Assembly (NCBI GenBank): GCA_002914845.1
Contig: JXTC01000246.1
Span: 382,476-446,475, forward strand
Origin: Trema orientale
Lineage: Eukaryota > Streptophyta > Magnoliopsida > Rosales > Cannabaceae
Reading direction: 5' to 3'
DNA length: 64,000 bases
This document shows, one piece after another, positions 37,801-54,157 of this stretch. How positions within the stretch are numbered: position 1 is the stretch's first letter; each line of letters begins with the position of its first letter. The translations under genes and the position numbers were made by a program. The notes under the pieces were generated by a model that saw only the letters and a program-made list of their open reading frames with translations, searched no databases and was not told where the DNA came from.

Positions 37801-38004
37801 AAAATCGAGAATTGAAAGTGGAGAATAGAATTGAGAGTTAAGGATTGGGGAGGGGAAAGTTACGTCTTTGAACTGGAGAAGACCAAGGTCGCCGAGGTAG
37901 GAGACAGTGAGGTGAGCGGACTCGATGGGGATGATGAGCTGAACCAGCTGCATCGCCTCCGACCTGAACAGATCCATCGGGGGACAGCACCCTGCTCCTC
38001 CCAT
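28845..38004 (-). CDS. V-type proton ATPase subunit a, VHA-a2/a3-like
   Basis: Membrane V0 subunit that forms the proton half-channels against the c-ring and links to the V1 stator; the sequence is closest in feel to the tonoplast isoforms. Exons: 38004-37864, 36995-36951, 35966-35847, 35744-35637, 35326-35216, 35128-34955, 34810-34673, 33551-33444, 33334-33227, 33099-32951, 31702-31549, 30553-30393, 30267-30061, 29846-29663, 29562-29479, 29393-29200, then a last exon starting in the N gap and ending at the stop 28845-28847. Phases agree; 728 residues plus a C-terminal exon give about 815, the family norm. The essential arginine is in YLRLWAL (Arg724). Landmarks are [29 protein letters not shown] and [15 protein letters not shown] at 38004 is chosen because no upstream in-frame ATG exists. 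The intron after exon 9 appears to use GC-AG. Confidence 0.96.
28879..29120. other. Assembly gap (242 N) over the last ATPase exon
   Basis: A run of N. The exon before it ends at 29200, and the frame after it reads [10 protein letters not shown] then stop, as in the C-termini of subunit a. The missing last-exon part, about 230 nt in relatives, would just fit the gap. Confidence 0.95.
32584..32680 (+). mobile_element. Partial tRNA-related SINE in an ATPase intron
   Basis: An A-box-like GGCTTGGTCAAGTGGTGGG and a B-box-like GGGTTCAAGTCCCCG are about 40 bp apart on the plus strand, opposite to the gene. No clear target duplication was found, so it may be truncated. Confidence 0.5.
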
Positions 38005-38130
38005 TGCCGCTTGCTCTCTCACTCCTCAACTTTCTCTCTCTAGAAGAAGATCAGAACAGAAGAGAGAGAGAGATATGAATGAAATGAATCAAATCAGTGT
38101 ATGTGCGTGTGTTTGGGTTTGTGTCTGAGC

Positions 38131-38155
38131 CAAGTGAGAGAGAGAGAGAGAGAGT
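38131..38155. repeat. GA microsatellite upstream of the ATPase gene
   Basis: (GA)n tract roughly 130 bp upstream of the start codon, with another GA-rich stretch at 38060-38072. GA/CT tracts are common in plant 5' leaders and core promoters. Confidence 0.6.
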
Positions 38156-38390
38156 TTTGGACTCTCTGGTGTTTGGGTTTGGTTACTATACACACATAGT
38201 CACAGACTCACCACATCAACCTTCCACGTCCTTCTCTTTATTTATTTATTTATTTTATTAATTATACTCTGCTGCTGCCGTGCTCTATTTGGATTATTGT
38301 GCCCTATGTTTATGTTGCGTTGTAATTTTGTGTAGGAAATTTCTCAACTTTCGTTTTTTTTTTTTTTGGTTTATAACTTTAAATTTTCTT

Positions 38391-38551
38391 TTTTTTAAAA
38401 AAAAAAAAAGTAGGACTTAACTAATGATCACCACTTACTACAAATTAAAAGAAAATTACACACACACATTACCAAGATTTGAACCCTGATCCCCCAAACA
38501 CACACACAATCCTCAAACTTTAGACCAACTGAGTTAGTCCCAATTAACTTC
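38391..38551 (-). mobile_element. tRNA-derived SINE with 18-bp target duplication
   Basis: On the minus strand an A-box-like CTAACTCAGTTGGTCT and a B-box-like GGGTTCAAATCTTGG, with (GT)n spacers and a poly(A)-like tail. Flanked by the perfect 18-bp repeat ATAACTTTAAATTTTCTT (38373-38390 and 38552-38569). It is the same family as 53848-54000 and lies in the ATPase upstream region. Confidence 0.9.
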
Positions 38552-38569
38552 ATAACTTTAAATTTTCTT

Positions 38570-40127
38570 AATTTCGAAAATATCACCAAAATTTAGGTTG
38601 GGAAAAGAAAGCATGCATAGTACTAGTAAGTAACAACTAGGGGTGTCTCTCAGCCTCGAGGGGTTGCTCGTGTGGTTTAGAGAGCCTGATACTTGGATTG
38701 GAGGTGCGTTTTCTCATGGTGGCTAAGTCTGAATTTTATTGGGTGTATATCATCCCTTTAGGTTAATGCTCCTCAGTGTAAAGGGACAAACCATAAATTC
38801 CCAATTAGCAATTTCATTTAATAAAAAAATTCAGAATTTTAAAATTATCCCATAATTTGATTCCAATAAAAAAATCTTAAACTGTCTCGAAAAATGCAAG
38901 TGAAAGAGACTGCGTGATCGGGATCATGATTAAGGGTGCTACATGTGACAATAGCAGTAAATAAAAGTATTTTGTTTTTTTTTTTTTTTCTACACTTAAA
39001 AGATATTTTAGAGTTTATTGTGAATAAAGCATTTACGTAATTTTAGATGTATGATAACACAATAATAATTAGTTTTGATAATATTTATAAATAAATCACT
39101 TTTATGAATGTAAAAAACTCCTTTTCAATGATTCTATATGATTCCTAATTATTTTTTGACGGTATTCTAATTATTTCTCAGTTAAAACTAACAATTCTTG
39201 ATAAAGGATTTCAAGTTGAAAGTTGCAAAATGCAGAAAGCAGCGTAAATTTGGTTCACCAGAAGTTAACCATCTCATAACTCCAAAAACAAAACAAAATT
39301 TATATTTAAGCAAATGTCAATACCTATAACATATTAACAATTCGTTGAAAATGATAAAAGAAAAGGAGACGAGGGATATGCAAGTACCTGAGGGCATTTT
39401 TGTCCAAAATAATCCAAAAGAACATTTCTGAAGTTTTACCAATGGAAGAATATTTTATCATTTCGAGTTTTCATCAGGGATATTCTATCACGTCTAAGGA
39501 ACAAAAGTTTTTCTTGGTTCTTTATGAGGCAGCAATTAAACATTTGGGCGTTTCTTGTGACGTAGTTGCGCTTATGTTGAAAAATGTAAATTTGCATTAA
39601 ACTAATGAAAGGGACATAGAACGGTTTGATACTTCATCAATTATACACCAACTTGTCTTAATGTCTAGCTTCCAAAATTTTCAATGTTTTCATACAAGTT
39701 TCAGCCAAAACCATATATAATAGTAGCAAATACTAAATAGTTAATACTCAAATTAGCAAAAACGAACATTCAGTTTGCATGACTTGAGAAATTATATAGC
39801 TAATCACACTAGTCAAGTTCCAGGACTCGGATAAAAAAAAAATTAACAGAACAAACATTTACAACTACACTACAGCACCCACCAAAAAAAAAAAAGGAAA
39901 AAAGGCTACAGCATAGGCCACCCATAACTACCGTTAAATGTGTTAATAATAACAAAGAAAAAATTAAGTCATCCAATAATAAGTCTGGAGTTTTATAGTA
40001 CTGTAATCAGTTAAAGATGGATGGATTTGAATGGTATTTTGCTGCGAAGCCGGCATATTTAGTTGAGCAGCTCTGGTTGCATAATGTAGCTGTGGCTAAA
40101 TTTCTTTCCTTCTTGTGATTCTTCCTA
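38570..40127. other. Between the ATPase upstream region and the MCM4 3' end
   Basis: No gene. GGTTGCTCGTGTGGTTTAGAGAG at 38662-38684 resembles a degraded SINE A-box region, but no B-box follows. The remainder is AT-rich without recognisable structure. Confidence 0.45.
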
Positions 40128-45639
<5,512 letters not shown>

Positions 45640-45675
45640 GGCTAGAGAGAGAGAGAGAGAAAAAAAATAGAGAGA
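45640..45675 (-). promoter_or_regulatory. GA/CT-rich 5' leader of MCM4
   Basis: (GA)n tracts just upstream of the ATG; a similar tract lies in intron 1 at 45574-45594. Probably part of the transcribed leader. Confidence 0.5.
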
Positions 45676-45727
45676 GAATTTGGGAGCTTGGAGAGTCAGA
45701 AGAGGAGAAAGCATTTGGTGAGTTGAA

Positions 45728-45758
45728 TTTGGCGGGAAGAGCCTATCCGTTTCCCGCC
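45728..45758. promoter_or_regulatory. Two E2F-type sites in the MCM4 promoter
   Basis: TTTGGCGGGAA at 45728-45738 and TTTCCCGCC at 45750-45758 both fit the E2F/DP consensus TTTSSCGC. They lie about 90-120 bp upstream of the start codon. MCM genes are classic G1/S targets of E2F in plants and animals, so placement and gene identity support each other. Confidence 0.8.
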
Positions 45759-45769
45759 GGGAGAGAAGA

Positions 45770-45805
45770 ATGGGCTGGGCCTCTCAATTGAAGGCCCAAA
45801 AACTG
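45770..45805. promoter_or_regulatory. TGGGCC/GGCCCA site II elements
   Basis: GGGCTGGGCCTC and AAGGCCCAAAA lie just upstream of the E2F sites. TGGGCY site II elements bind TCP factors in plant promoters of proliferation genes. Confidence 0.55.
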
Positions 45806-46122
45806 AGCCTGTTTTAGATTCTCAAAGTGGATTGAGCCAGAAAATGACATGAACAGAGGGAAATTGACACAAATAATAGTAACTTGAAATTTTTTTTTTT
45901 TGAGAAATTAGGTAAAATATGCATGAAAACATGTATAATTTGAGGCATATACTCCTCTTAATAAAACTTAGTAAAATATGCATATACCTACCTAAAAAGT
46001 TTAAACTACACCTAACAATTGGTTCTCATTCTATATGCCTCTTAACATATCTTATTTCCTCCATATTTTGTTTCTCTAATATAATAAATCATTAAAATTT
46101 CCTTATTTAAATACAATGGGTA
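45806..46122. other. Upstream intergenic DNA, no feature
   Basis: AT-rich sequence between the MCM4 promoter and a tandem repeat. Nothing coding seen. Confidence 0.4.
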
Positions 46123-46203
46123 TAGTTTAAAGGATGAACTATAAAAAAATAGTTTAAAGGGTGAACTATAAAAAAATAGTTTAAAGGGTAAACTATAAAA
46201 AAA
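46123..46203. repeat. 27-bp tandem triplet made of MITE end plus target site
   Basis: Three copies of TAGTTTAAAGGGTGAAC...AAAAAAA (starts at 46123, 46150 and 46177). Each unit is the 9-bp target site followed by the first 18 bp of the MITE that begins at 46186; the third copy runs into that element. Confidence 0.85.
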
Positions 46204-46548
46204 TACCCTCAAGTTTGAGTGTTCTCTAATTTAAATCTTGAAATTTAGACCCTGCAAAATAATACTCCGAGATTAAGAATTTCTGAAAATTAATACCATA
46301 GATTGACTTTTTGACCGATTTTAGTAACTAAAAAATAATAATATCCTCCATTAAACTAGATTAATGCTTATTATTCTCCTTAATTTTGAGGATACTATTG
46401 TCTTTTATTAGTAAAAGTTATTTAAAAAGTCAACTCGGAGTATTAATTTTCAGAAATTCTAAATATCAGGGTATTATTTTACAGAGTCCAAACTTCAATA
46501 TTTAAATTGTAGAACACCTATACTTCAGGATATTTTTGCGGTTTACCC
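46186..46548. mobile_element. Mutator-like long-TIR MITE with 9-bp target duplication
   Basis: 363 bp. Starts GGGTAAACTATAAAAA and ends with the complement TTTTTGCGGTTTACCC. Arms of about 150 bp pair through CTGCAAAATAATACTCCGAG and TTTCTGAAAATTAATA. Flanked by the exact 9-bp repeat TAGTTTAAA (46177-46185 and 46549-46557). No coding capacity. Confidence 0.85.
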
Positions 46549-46679
46549 TAGTTTAAAAAGGTTTATTATCAAGTTTTGAGATGGTCTAGGGTAATTTATG
46601 AGTGAAAAAATTAAATTTTGTTTAATATTTGTCATTTTTATCATAATTTGCAAAAACTGTCAAAAATTATCGAAACTGT

Positions 46680-46990
46680 GTCGAAAGATATTGAAAATAC
46701 AATTTTCATCGAAATATCGTCGAAAATACCACATCAAAAAGTATCAAAAATACCACTTTCATTGAAATATCGTCCAAATACCACTTTCATTGAAATATTA
46801 TCGAGAATATCACTTACCGAAATAGAATCGAAAAGTATCAAAAATATCACTTTCATCAAAATTTTGTCAAAAAATCACTTTTATCGAAATATCATCGAAA
46901 ATATACCATCAAAATCTCATTGAAAATTCTCAAAAATATCATTTTCATAGAAATTTTATCAAGAATACCATTTTCATCGAAAATCATCGA
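46680..46990. repeat. Degenerate ATCGAAAATACCACTTTC minisatellite
   Basis: About ten imperfect repeats of a roughly 28-33-bp unit built from AAAATACCACTTTCATCG and AAATATCGTCG. The open frame across part of it (46618-46923) is a product of the repeat, not a gene. Confidence 0.75.
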
Positions 46991-47380
46991 AATTTTCAAC
47001 AATTATCGCGATTGTTTTGTTAAAATGCTCAAAAATTAATTTAAAAATGATTTTTCAACGCATAAATTACCTCGTAACATATGGAAGTTTAGTATTAAGC
47101 CATTTTAAACTATACTCATTACCTTTAAACTTGACTTTTAAAAAAATTTTGAAGATTTGAACAAATTTATTTTACATTCATATTTAGCCAAGTTTTAGTT
47201 TTTTAAGGGTATTTTTGTCAATATGCATATTTTTCAAATATTTTTCTTTGTTTGATTACCCAAACTCAAATAACCGAAAACCCGACCCGACATGTACGCA
47301 TAGTTTTTCTTTGAAAGAATATGCCTCAAATTTACCATGTTAGGATGCATATTTCCTCTAATTTCTCCTTTTTTAGGAAT

Positions 47381-47575
47381 GGTTTGAAAAATGATTTTTT
47401 GTAATAGTGTTTTAGTATTTTGTAACCCTATGTGACGAAGGGTCACATAATTATTAATTAGTCTTAGAAAAGTCATAATTTTATAGTCACAGATCATGTG
47501 ACCCCTCCTCGTATAATTTGTGACACTACTAAAAATATCAAATTGAAAAAGACTGCTAATAAAATTATTTTGTAC
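47381..47575. mobile_element. Palindromic GTGAC-type MITE, copy 3
   Basis: AATAGTGTTTTAGTATTTTG, then CTATGTGACGAAGGGTCACAT on the left; ATCATGTGACCCCTCC and TTGTGACACTAC on the right. Same plan as copies at 2357 and 18285. A minus-strand open frame across it has no domain. Confidence 0.6.
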
Positions 47576-47937
47576 CAAATTAGTACTATCCAAGTCAATT
47601 TCCCCATGGATGAGACTAACCCGGGCTAAAATGACTTTTTTTGTGCATTTTTCTAAAAATGACATTTTTATGAGTGTCAAAGATTTCTTAACCTATGGTC
47701 AATAACTTGTTGATAATGAAAAAGTCTTAAATTTTTTTTTATGGTCAATAAGTAGGCCAAGACGTCATTAACACTCTAAAAAGTATCATGTTCAAAAAAA
47801 TGAACAAAAAAGTCATTTTGGCCAAAGTTTTTCTACACGTGTCCTTTCTCCTAGGGTTAAGTAGACAATTGCCACTTTTTTCAAATGTTTAACTGAATTT
47901 ACCACCGCTATTAGATTCTACCACTTTTAGGAGGGAA

Positions 47938-48187
47938 TTAGTCAAGAATCTATCAAGAATTCATCAAGAATCCATCAAGAATCTGTCAAGATTATCACTG
48001 ACGTCAAGAATCTATCAAGAATCCATCAAGAATCCATCAAGATTTTCAAGAATCTGTCAAGAATTCATCAAGAACCCGTCAAGATCGCCACCAATGTTAA
48101 GAATTCATCAAAAATTCATCAAGAATCCGTCAAGATCGCAACTGACGTCAAGAATTATTCAAGAATCCGTCAAGATCATCAAGAATT
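47938..48187. repeat. 11-bp minisatellite ATCAAGAATCC with higher-order pattern
   Basis: About twenty copies of ATCAAGAATCC/T and GTCAAGAATCT. They are punctuated about every 60-65 bp by variants such as GATTATCACTGACGTCAAG, GATCGCCACCAATGTTAAG and GATCGCAACTGACGTCAAG, showing a longer duplicated unit. Confidence 0.85.
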
Positions 48188-48725
48188 TATTTTAAAAAAG
48201 TGGTATGGTGGTAGATTTAATTAATAATGAAAAAAAAAATAGTATACAGCTAATTTATTCTTTTTCCTCGCGATCTGGGTTTATGCCGGCCTATTAAGCA
48301 CATTTTTTGAAAGATGTAGATAATTGCCAACACTAAATTGTAAATCTAACCCCAAATATGTTTTCTGAAAAAGTAATGGTAATAATAACTTTTTTGTAGA
48401 GAGCAAACTTTGGATAATCTTTGGTCATACAAAAGTTCTTCTCAGTGTAATTCTAATTACTCTGTGCATTTATTAACCAAAGTATTTTATTGTGAAAGCA
48501 ATTTACGTAATTTTAATACTTTTGTACCAAAATGTTATACCAAGGAATTTGGTATTAAGTAATACGGCATGATTTTAAATTAAACCCTAATTTAAAGTTG
48601 GATTACATTATCAAAGGTAGTGATTTAAAATTATGACACTTTATTTGTCACGTTAGTTTATGTAAATTTTGTAACAAAAGTTGATTTCTCTAGTATCGTT
48701 CCTATACAGATTATATAAATCTCTA
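48188..48725. other. AT-rich intergenic, nothing seen
   Basis: No gene or clear repeat between the minisatellite and the next MITE. Confidence 0.4.
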
Positions 48726-48734
48726 TATATGTAT

Positions 48735-48951
48735 GGGCACCAATATATAGGTATTTTTTTTAACTTATCTATAGGTATTCTTTTGTAATTAAAATTCATC
48801 ACATGTGTCTTTTCATGGTAAAAGATAGATAGAGAAAATTATGAAATAATTTGTATTTATTATTTTTTTTTCAACTACTCAATTTATGGTAATTGTTAGA
48901 TAATGTTCCAACAGCTAAGTAGGAAAAAAAATACTTACTGGATTATGATCC
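48735..48951. mobile_element. Mutator-like MITE with 9-bp target duplication (GGCACCAAT family)
   Basis: 217 bp with inverted ends GGGCACCAATATATAGG and, reversed, GGATCATAATCCAGTAAGT. Flanked by the exact repeat TATATGTAT (48726-48734 and 48952-48960). Related to 57932-58163 by the ends and the internal GTTGGA/TCCAAC words. Confidence 0.75.
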
Positions 48952-49532
48952 TATATGTATTTATTTATTTTTGTAATAAAAGATTGAAGTTGTGTGTAGT
49001 CTTTTTGTTTTTTGTGGAGTCTTACATACGCTTGTTCAATTACATTTATTGAAATTGTGCACCAAATGGTGTCACTTGTTTTCTACTTTTTGATCAAATT
49101 TTGATATATTAAGGATGGCAAACTGTATCAACAAGTTTGATGGATATCCAATTTTTAGAAAAATTATGTCAACTCGAACCCAATAAATGACCTGTTGTGT
49201 CGCAAGATATTCGACACAAATCCGCTCCCTCATAAAACGGGTCAACTCGCACTACTTGTTTGGAGAAAAAGGACCCTTATCCCTGGGGCTGTGTAAAATA
49301 TTAAAAAAAAAATTGATCTATCTGATTAAATTGATCAATGAAAATTGGATATCTAATACTCATTGAACTGGATTGGATCTACTTTCATCAGAACTAAATT
49401 GGATTAGTCAGTTGACAGATTCAATGTGTAAAAATTCAAATACAACTGAATGACCAATATATACCAGACATAATGGATGCCTTTCCAATTGATGGTACAT
49501 ACCTATCCACACTTGACCACTCCCTTTTATTA

Positions 49533-49891
49533 GGAATATTATCATTTTTATATCTTGTATTTTGACACTTTGTTTAAATTATACCTTGTATTTTAGTTAT
49601 TATAAATATTGACCCTTAGATTTGAAATCTGTTACAAATTTATACACTGACACCAATTTAGAATAATTAATTTACCAAGATGTTATTTAAAAAATTAAAA
49701 ATAAATAACATAAAATCTGATCTGAGAATAAATTTATTAAATCATTTTAGTAATTAACTGCTCTAAATTAGTATTAGAGTATAAATTTGTAACAGATTTT
49801 AAATCTAAGGGTCAATATTGATAATAACTAAAATACAAAGTATAAATTGAACAAAGTGTAAAAACACAAGGTTAAAAATTGATATTATCCC
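49533..49891. mobile_element. Mutator-like long-TIR MITE, second copy
   Basis: Starts GGAATATTATCATTTTTATATC and ends GATATTATCCC. Shares the TTTTGACACTTTG and ATTATAAATATTGACC arms with 24244-24584. Flanks CTTTTATTA (49524-49532) and CTTTTTATTA (from 49892) suit a 9-bp duplication with one extra T. Confidence 0.75.
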
Positions 49892-49901
49892 CTTTTTATT
49901 A

Positions 49902-50754
49902 TTATTAAGGTCTTTCTATTAATTGTCTCTTGTGAGACTTTTGAATTCTTGTTATAATTGTATATTCGGACTCAATAAGACCTGTACTAATGACTTTAAA
50001 ACTTATATTTTGATATATTTTATCTTCTCGAGATAAATTTCAAATAATCTTACTGCATGACTCTAATTTATCTTATCATACAAAATTTGAGATTAGATAT
50101 ACACATGTAAGTTGTTGGGCTCAAAATTGAATTCTAAAGGCTTAAAACCAACTGATTTAATCCAATTGGATGTTGGATTGGATTAGTCAGATCCTTGTGT
50201 ACTAGTGGATCGGATGGTTCTCAAAATACACTTCCAATCTAATATGAGAAAACTAAGTAAATGAATAACTTTTTAAATTAGTTTTAATAGATGTCCATAT
50301 TTTTAAAGTTATAGCTAAATACTCATTTCTTTTAAAACTTCAGTTGTGGAATATGTTGTATTTTTTTTTATTATTAAATGAGTTGGATATTTAGCTATAA
50401 ACATTTGAACTTGGTCATATAGTAAGTTTTAGGATAAAAAATAGTCAAATATGTAGTCAGCCCATCTTATATTTTATAAGGTAATAGATATATATAAATA
50501 TATGGGAAAATGACATGGAGTAAGAACTTTTTAAAACTAATGACAAAAATACGATCTGGCTCATATAATTATTTTTTCATATGACCCAGGAAAAAAAATT
50601 GTCATTTTATGCAGTCTAAGGGCCAGTAATTTTATTAAATGCAAAGTCATTAATTAAACAAAATTAAAAATTAGTCTAGTGGTTGGTTAAATACATCCAT
50701 AATCTAGACTTGGGTTCAAACTTCTTCATCCTCACTTAATCTACTACTCAATTT
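49902..50754. other. Intergenic with weak repeats
   Basis: A small foldback at about 50262-50450 pairs TTATAGCTAAATAC with ATTTAGCTATAAAC. The sequence at 50665-50720 (TAGTCTAGTGGTTGG, then GGGTTCAAACTTC) resembles SINE A and B boxes, but it is short and lacks a target duplication. No gene. Confidence 0.4.
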
Positions 50755-51570
50755 TATGCCCTCTACCTTTTTTTTTTTTTCATTGTTTCTTTTTTAAATT
50801 CGTTTTTTAATTTTTTTTTTTTTTTTGTGTGTTGAATCTAATTACTCTTTTTTTTTATATTCTCTAGGAAACCCATCTACCTTTATTTTTTTTTTCACTT
50901 TTTCTTTTTCAAATTCATTTTTAAAACTTTTTTTTTTGTGTTGAACCTAATTACTCCTTTTATTTTTTCATATTCTCTAGGAAATTTTCATGGTTTCATA
51001 TGATTTCTTTATCTACAGGGTATTTTGCAAAATAAAAACCACAATGGTTTCCAGAAAACTTTATTAGTTTTCTGAACTTTATGCCCTCTACCTTTATTTT
51101 TTTTCATTTTTTTAAAATTCGTTTTTTAAAACCTTTTTTTTTTTGTGTTGAACCTAATTACTCCTTTTTTTTTCATATTTTCTAGGAAACTTTCGTGGTT
51201 TCTTGTGATTTACTTAGTTACAGGGCATTTTGCAAAATAAAAACCACAATGGTTTCCAACAAATCTTCTTGGTTTTCTGTGATTTACTTAGTTACAGGGT
51301 ATTCTGCTAAATGAAACTGCAATGATTTTTAGAAAACTTTCATGATTTTCTGTGATTTATTTAGCTACATGGCATTTTGCAAAAAAAAAAAAACTATGAT
51401 AGTTTCTAGGAAACCTTCATAATTTCTTGTGATTTATTTAGCTATATAGTTTTCAGCAAAAAGAAAACCATAATGGTTTCCAGAAAATGCTTATAGTTTC
51501 CTGTGATTTATTTATGTATAAAACATTCCACCAATAGGAAACTAAATTGAAACCTTTGTGGTTTCCTATT
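50755..51570. repeat. Complex tandem array of 75-80-bp and longer units
   Basis: Six or more diverged copies of a unit like TTTCTTGTGATTTATTTAG, CTACAGGGCATTTTGCAAAA, CCACAATGGTTTCCAG (near 50990, 51195, 51272, 51345, 51425 and 51500). They are interleaved at the left with three copies of TATGCCCTCTACC plus a T-rich stretch plus GTGTTGAACCTAATTACTCC. No coding sequence. Confidence 0.8.
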
Positions 51571-53539
51571 GAAAAAAAAAAATGGCCTATTTATTAAAAT
51601 GCCACCGCATGTTCAAGCTGCCAAAGTATTTAGAAAAATGTCCTAAAAATATTGTACAAAATTTTTATTAGTTTTGAAAGATCGTAAATTTGGTAATATT
51701 TTTTGAAAAATATGTATATATGTCCAAAACCCTAAATACATTGGATATACACCCCTACTTATCCTATAATTTAATTGTGACCCACCAGCCAACTTATGAC
51801 CCATTAACCTATTTGTGATGTGTGCTTTATTTTTATTTATTAGTTTTATATTTTAGGGCTATTATTGTTGCCTTGTTTTAAAAAAAATATGAAGATTTTT
51901 GTAGGTTTTACTCGTAACTTATAATACTATACACCTATTGTACAATTTAAATAGACTCTATAATACTAGTCAACAGTAAAATAAATTTTTTCTCATAATT
52001 AAGAAAGGCCAATGATTTGACGAAACATTTATATTGCTATCATCTTTAAGTAGAATATTTTTATACTAATCAAAACATTCGTATTTGTTTATAATACACA
52101 CTAAAAAAATCATATTATTTTGTCTTTATGTTTCCTTTATTTGTTTTTAAAGTAAGAATATTTTACAAGTACGTAAATATATTATTGGCATATCAAACCT
52201 ATCAGATGGATCAAGCGGCTTGACTCGATTTTGACGCGTATTATGATTCATATCAGATAAGTCACTCAATTTTCGACCCGTATTTTTTTGCTTCAATCCT
52301 AACCCATAAAAAATAGTAGTGTGTTTTTATCAAGCTACCCTTTCATAACTTGAATCACCATTGTATCATATTTGATTAAAAATCAAATCACACTATTTGA
52401 TGCATAATTTTGGTGTATTAAATTAAAGTTCCTGGCATATTCAGTCCATACGACAATCTAAAATTTGTCATAAAGATATAAAGATATTATGAAAGAAAAC
52501 TTTTAAATAATTTTAATAGAATGATATTTTCTATCTAGTGAGAGTTTCATTGTAAAATAAACCTTTTTAAAAGTAATTTTTTGTAAAAAGTCTAAATTTT
52601 TAATTTCTTTGCAAAGCAATATCTTCTAACACCACACTTAACACTATGTTGGACAGTATAGAAAATTATTTTGTAAAGAATTTTAAAATATTAATCTTTT
52701 TTTCTAAAAATCACTTTCAAAACATCTATTTTGACTAGATTTTGGTCTAATAATGAATTACCATTGTTACACCCTAGCACAATATGGACCATTCAAACTA
52801 ATTAATGGCTAGGTTTTTTAGATGCGTCCCGTCTAAATTCTGCTCCATACACCCTTCAAAAATTAAAAAATTGCAAGAATAAAACATTTCATCTTGTTGA
52901 CTGTTGAGTATTTTTGGAAATATTCAATCCAAGGCATTCAAATAATGCTGCTTTTCTCTCAGTGTCTGGTTTTTTTAAGGAATTTTCTCAGTGTTTGTTA
53001 TTGCAAACAAAATAGTTAATAGTTTTTTTTTTTTCTCACAGTCGCAATAATGGAATAGCATTCAAATCTATCTACACCACCATCATCAATATTTCTGATT
53101 TGACACTGTATTCCACTATAGCGAAAAATCAAATCACCATAGAAAAGTAAATATTCTTTCACTAGAAAAGGTGGATAGATTTGACATTTGACATTATCCA
53201 ATTAGATTACTAGATTGAATAAATTATGACTAGGAGGAGAAGCAACCTCAAATTCTATCTAGGTGAGGGGGAAAAAAAAAAAAAAAACCTTTCTACAGGT
53301 CCCAAAAAAAAGAGAATCAAAAAAAAAAAAAAAAAAAAAAAGGAACAAAAAAAACAAACGAACTGCGATTTTGGCAATTTTATGTTTGTGCAGTTTTTAA
53401 AAGTCTCAAACCCTAACTCTAGTTGCCAAATTATATAGACTATAGAGAGTTTGAGGCATGGTCCAGATTTTGAGCGGCTATATCGCTCAAAGACCTAAAA
53501 GTAAATAATTGTTTAGAAAAATATATATATAATCAACAT
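51571..53539. other. AT-rich intergenic, no gene seen
   Basis: Contains poly(A)/poly(T) runs (notably about 53272-53341). The short open frames that cross them are not convincing genes. Confidence 0.5.
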
Positions 53540-53722
53540 CATAAAATAAATTAAATTATATTTTAATTACATAAAATATTAATAATGAATTAATAAATTA
53601 AATTATGTTTTAATTACATAAATGATAATTTTAATTACGTAAAATATTAACAATGAATTAATAAATTAAATTATATTTTAGTTACATAAAATACAATTTT
53701 AATTATATAAAATATTAACAAT
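53540..53722. repeat. AT-only tandem repeat, about 67-bp unit
   Basis: Three imperfect units of AATAAATTAAATTATATTTT, AATTACATAAAATATTAA and CAATGAATT. Pure A/T expansion with no other structure. Confidence 0.65.
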
Positions 53723-53847
53723 ATGAATATACCTAGGAGAAAAACTATGATTAAAATTATCAGGAGAAAACCGAAAAATAGAAGGGAATACTTAAAACAC
53801 TAAGTCAACCTTAATAATCAAGGAGGTAGCCTTTTTATATAAGACTT

Positions 53848-54000
53848 TTTTTTTTTAAAAAAAAAAGTGAGGCTTAACTAATGACCACCACTTACTACAA
53901 ATCAAAGAAAAATGACACACACACACTACCAAGGTTTGAACCCCCAAACACACGCACACAACCCTCAAACCTTGGACCAACTGAGCTAGCCCCAGTTGGC
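53848..54000 (-). mobile_element. tRNA-derived SINE with 20-bp target duplication
   Basis: The minus strand begins GGCTGCCAACTGGGGC, with A-box CTAGCTCAGTTGGTCC and B-box GGGGTTCAAACCTTGG, and ends in a poly(A)-like tail. Perfect flanking repeat of 20 bp beginning AGCCTTTTTATA (53828-53847 and 54001-54020). Very similar to 38391-38551, so the two are one family; this copy has the better box sequences. Confidence 0.92.
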
Positions 54001-54157
54001 AGCCTTTTTATATAAGACTTAAGTCAAGCTTCCTCTCTATCTTCTAAACTTAATTTGGCTTTTACTATATTTATATTATTTAGCCAAATTTCAACAACGG
54101 TCTCTTTACTTTGGTAGTTTTGGATAATCTAGCCTGTTTATTAATTATTGTTTGAGA

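Noticed and set aside
38640-38800. Another SINE
   Set aside because: Only an A-box-like word (GCTCGTGTGGTTTAGAGAG); no B-box or target duplication.
46618-46923. 101-aa frame
   Set aside because: Runs through a minisatellite; the periodic protein simply mirrors the DNA repeat.
47938-48187. Regular short repeats as a CRISPR array
   Set aside because: Units are contiguous 11-bp words without spacers, in a plant nuclear genome.
53226-53438. 70-aa lysine-rich frame
   Set aside because: Poly(A) artefact.
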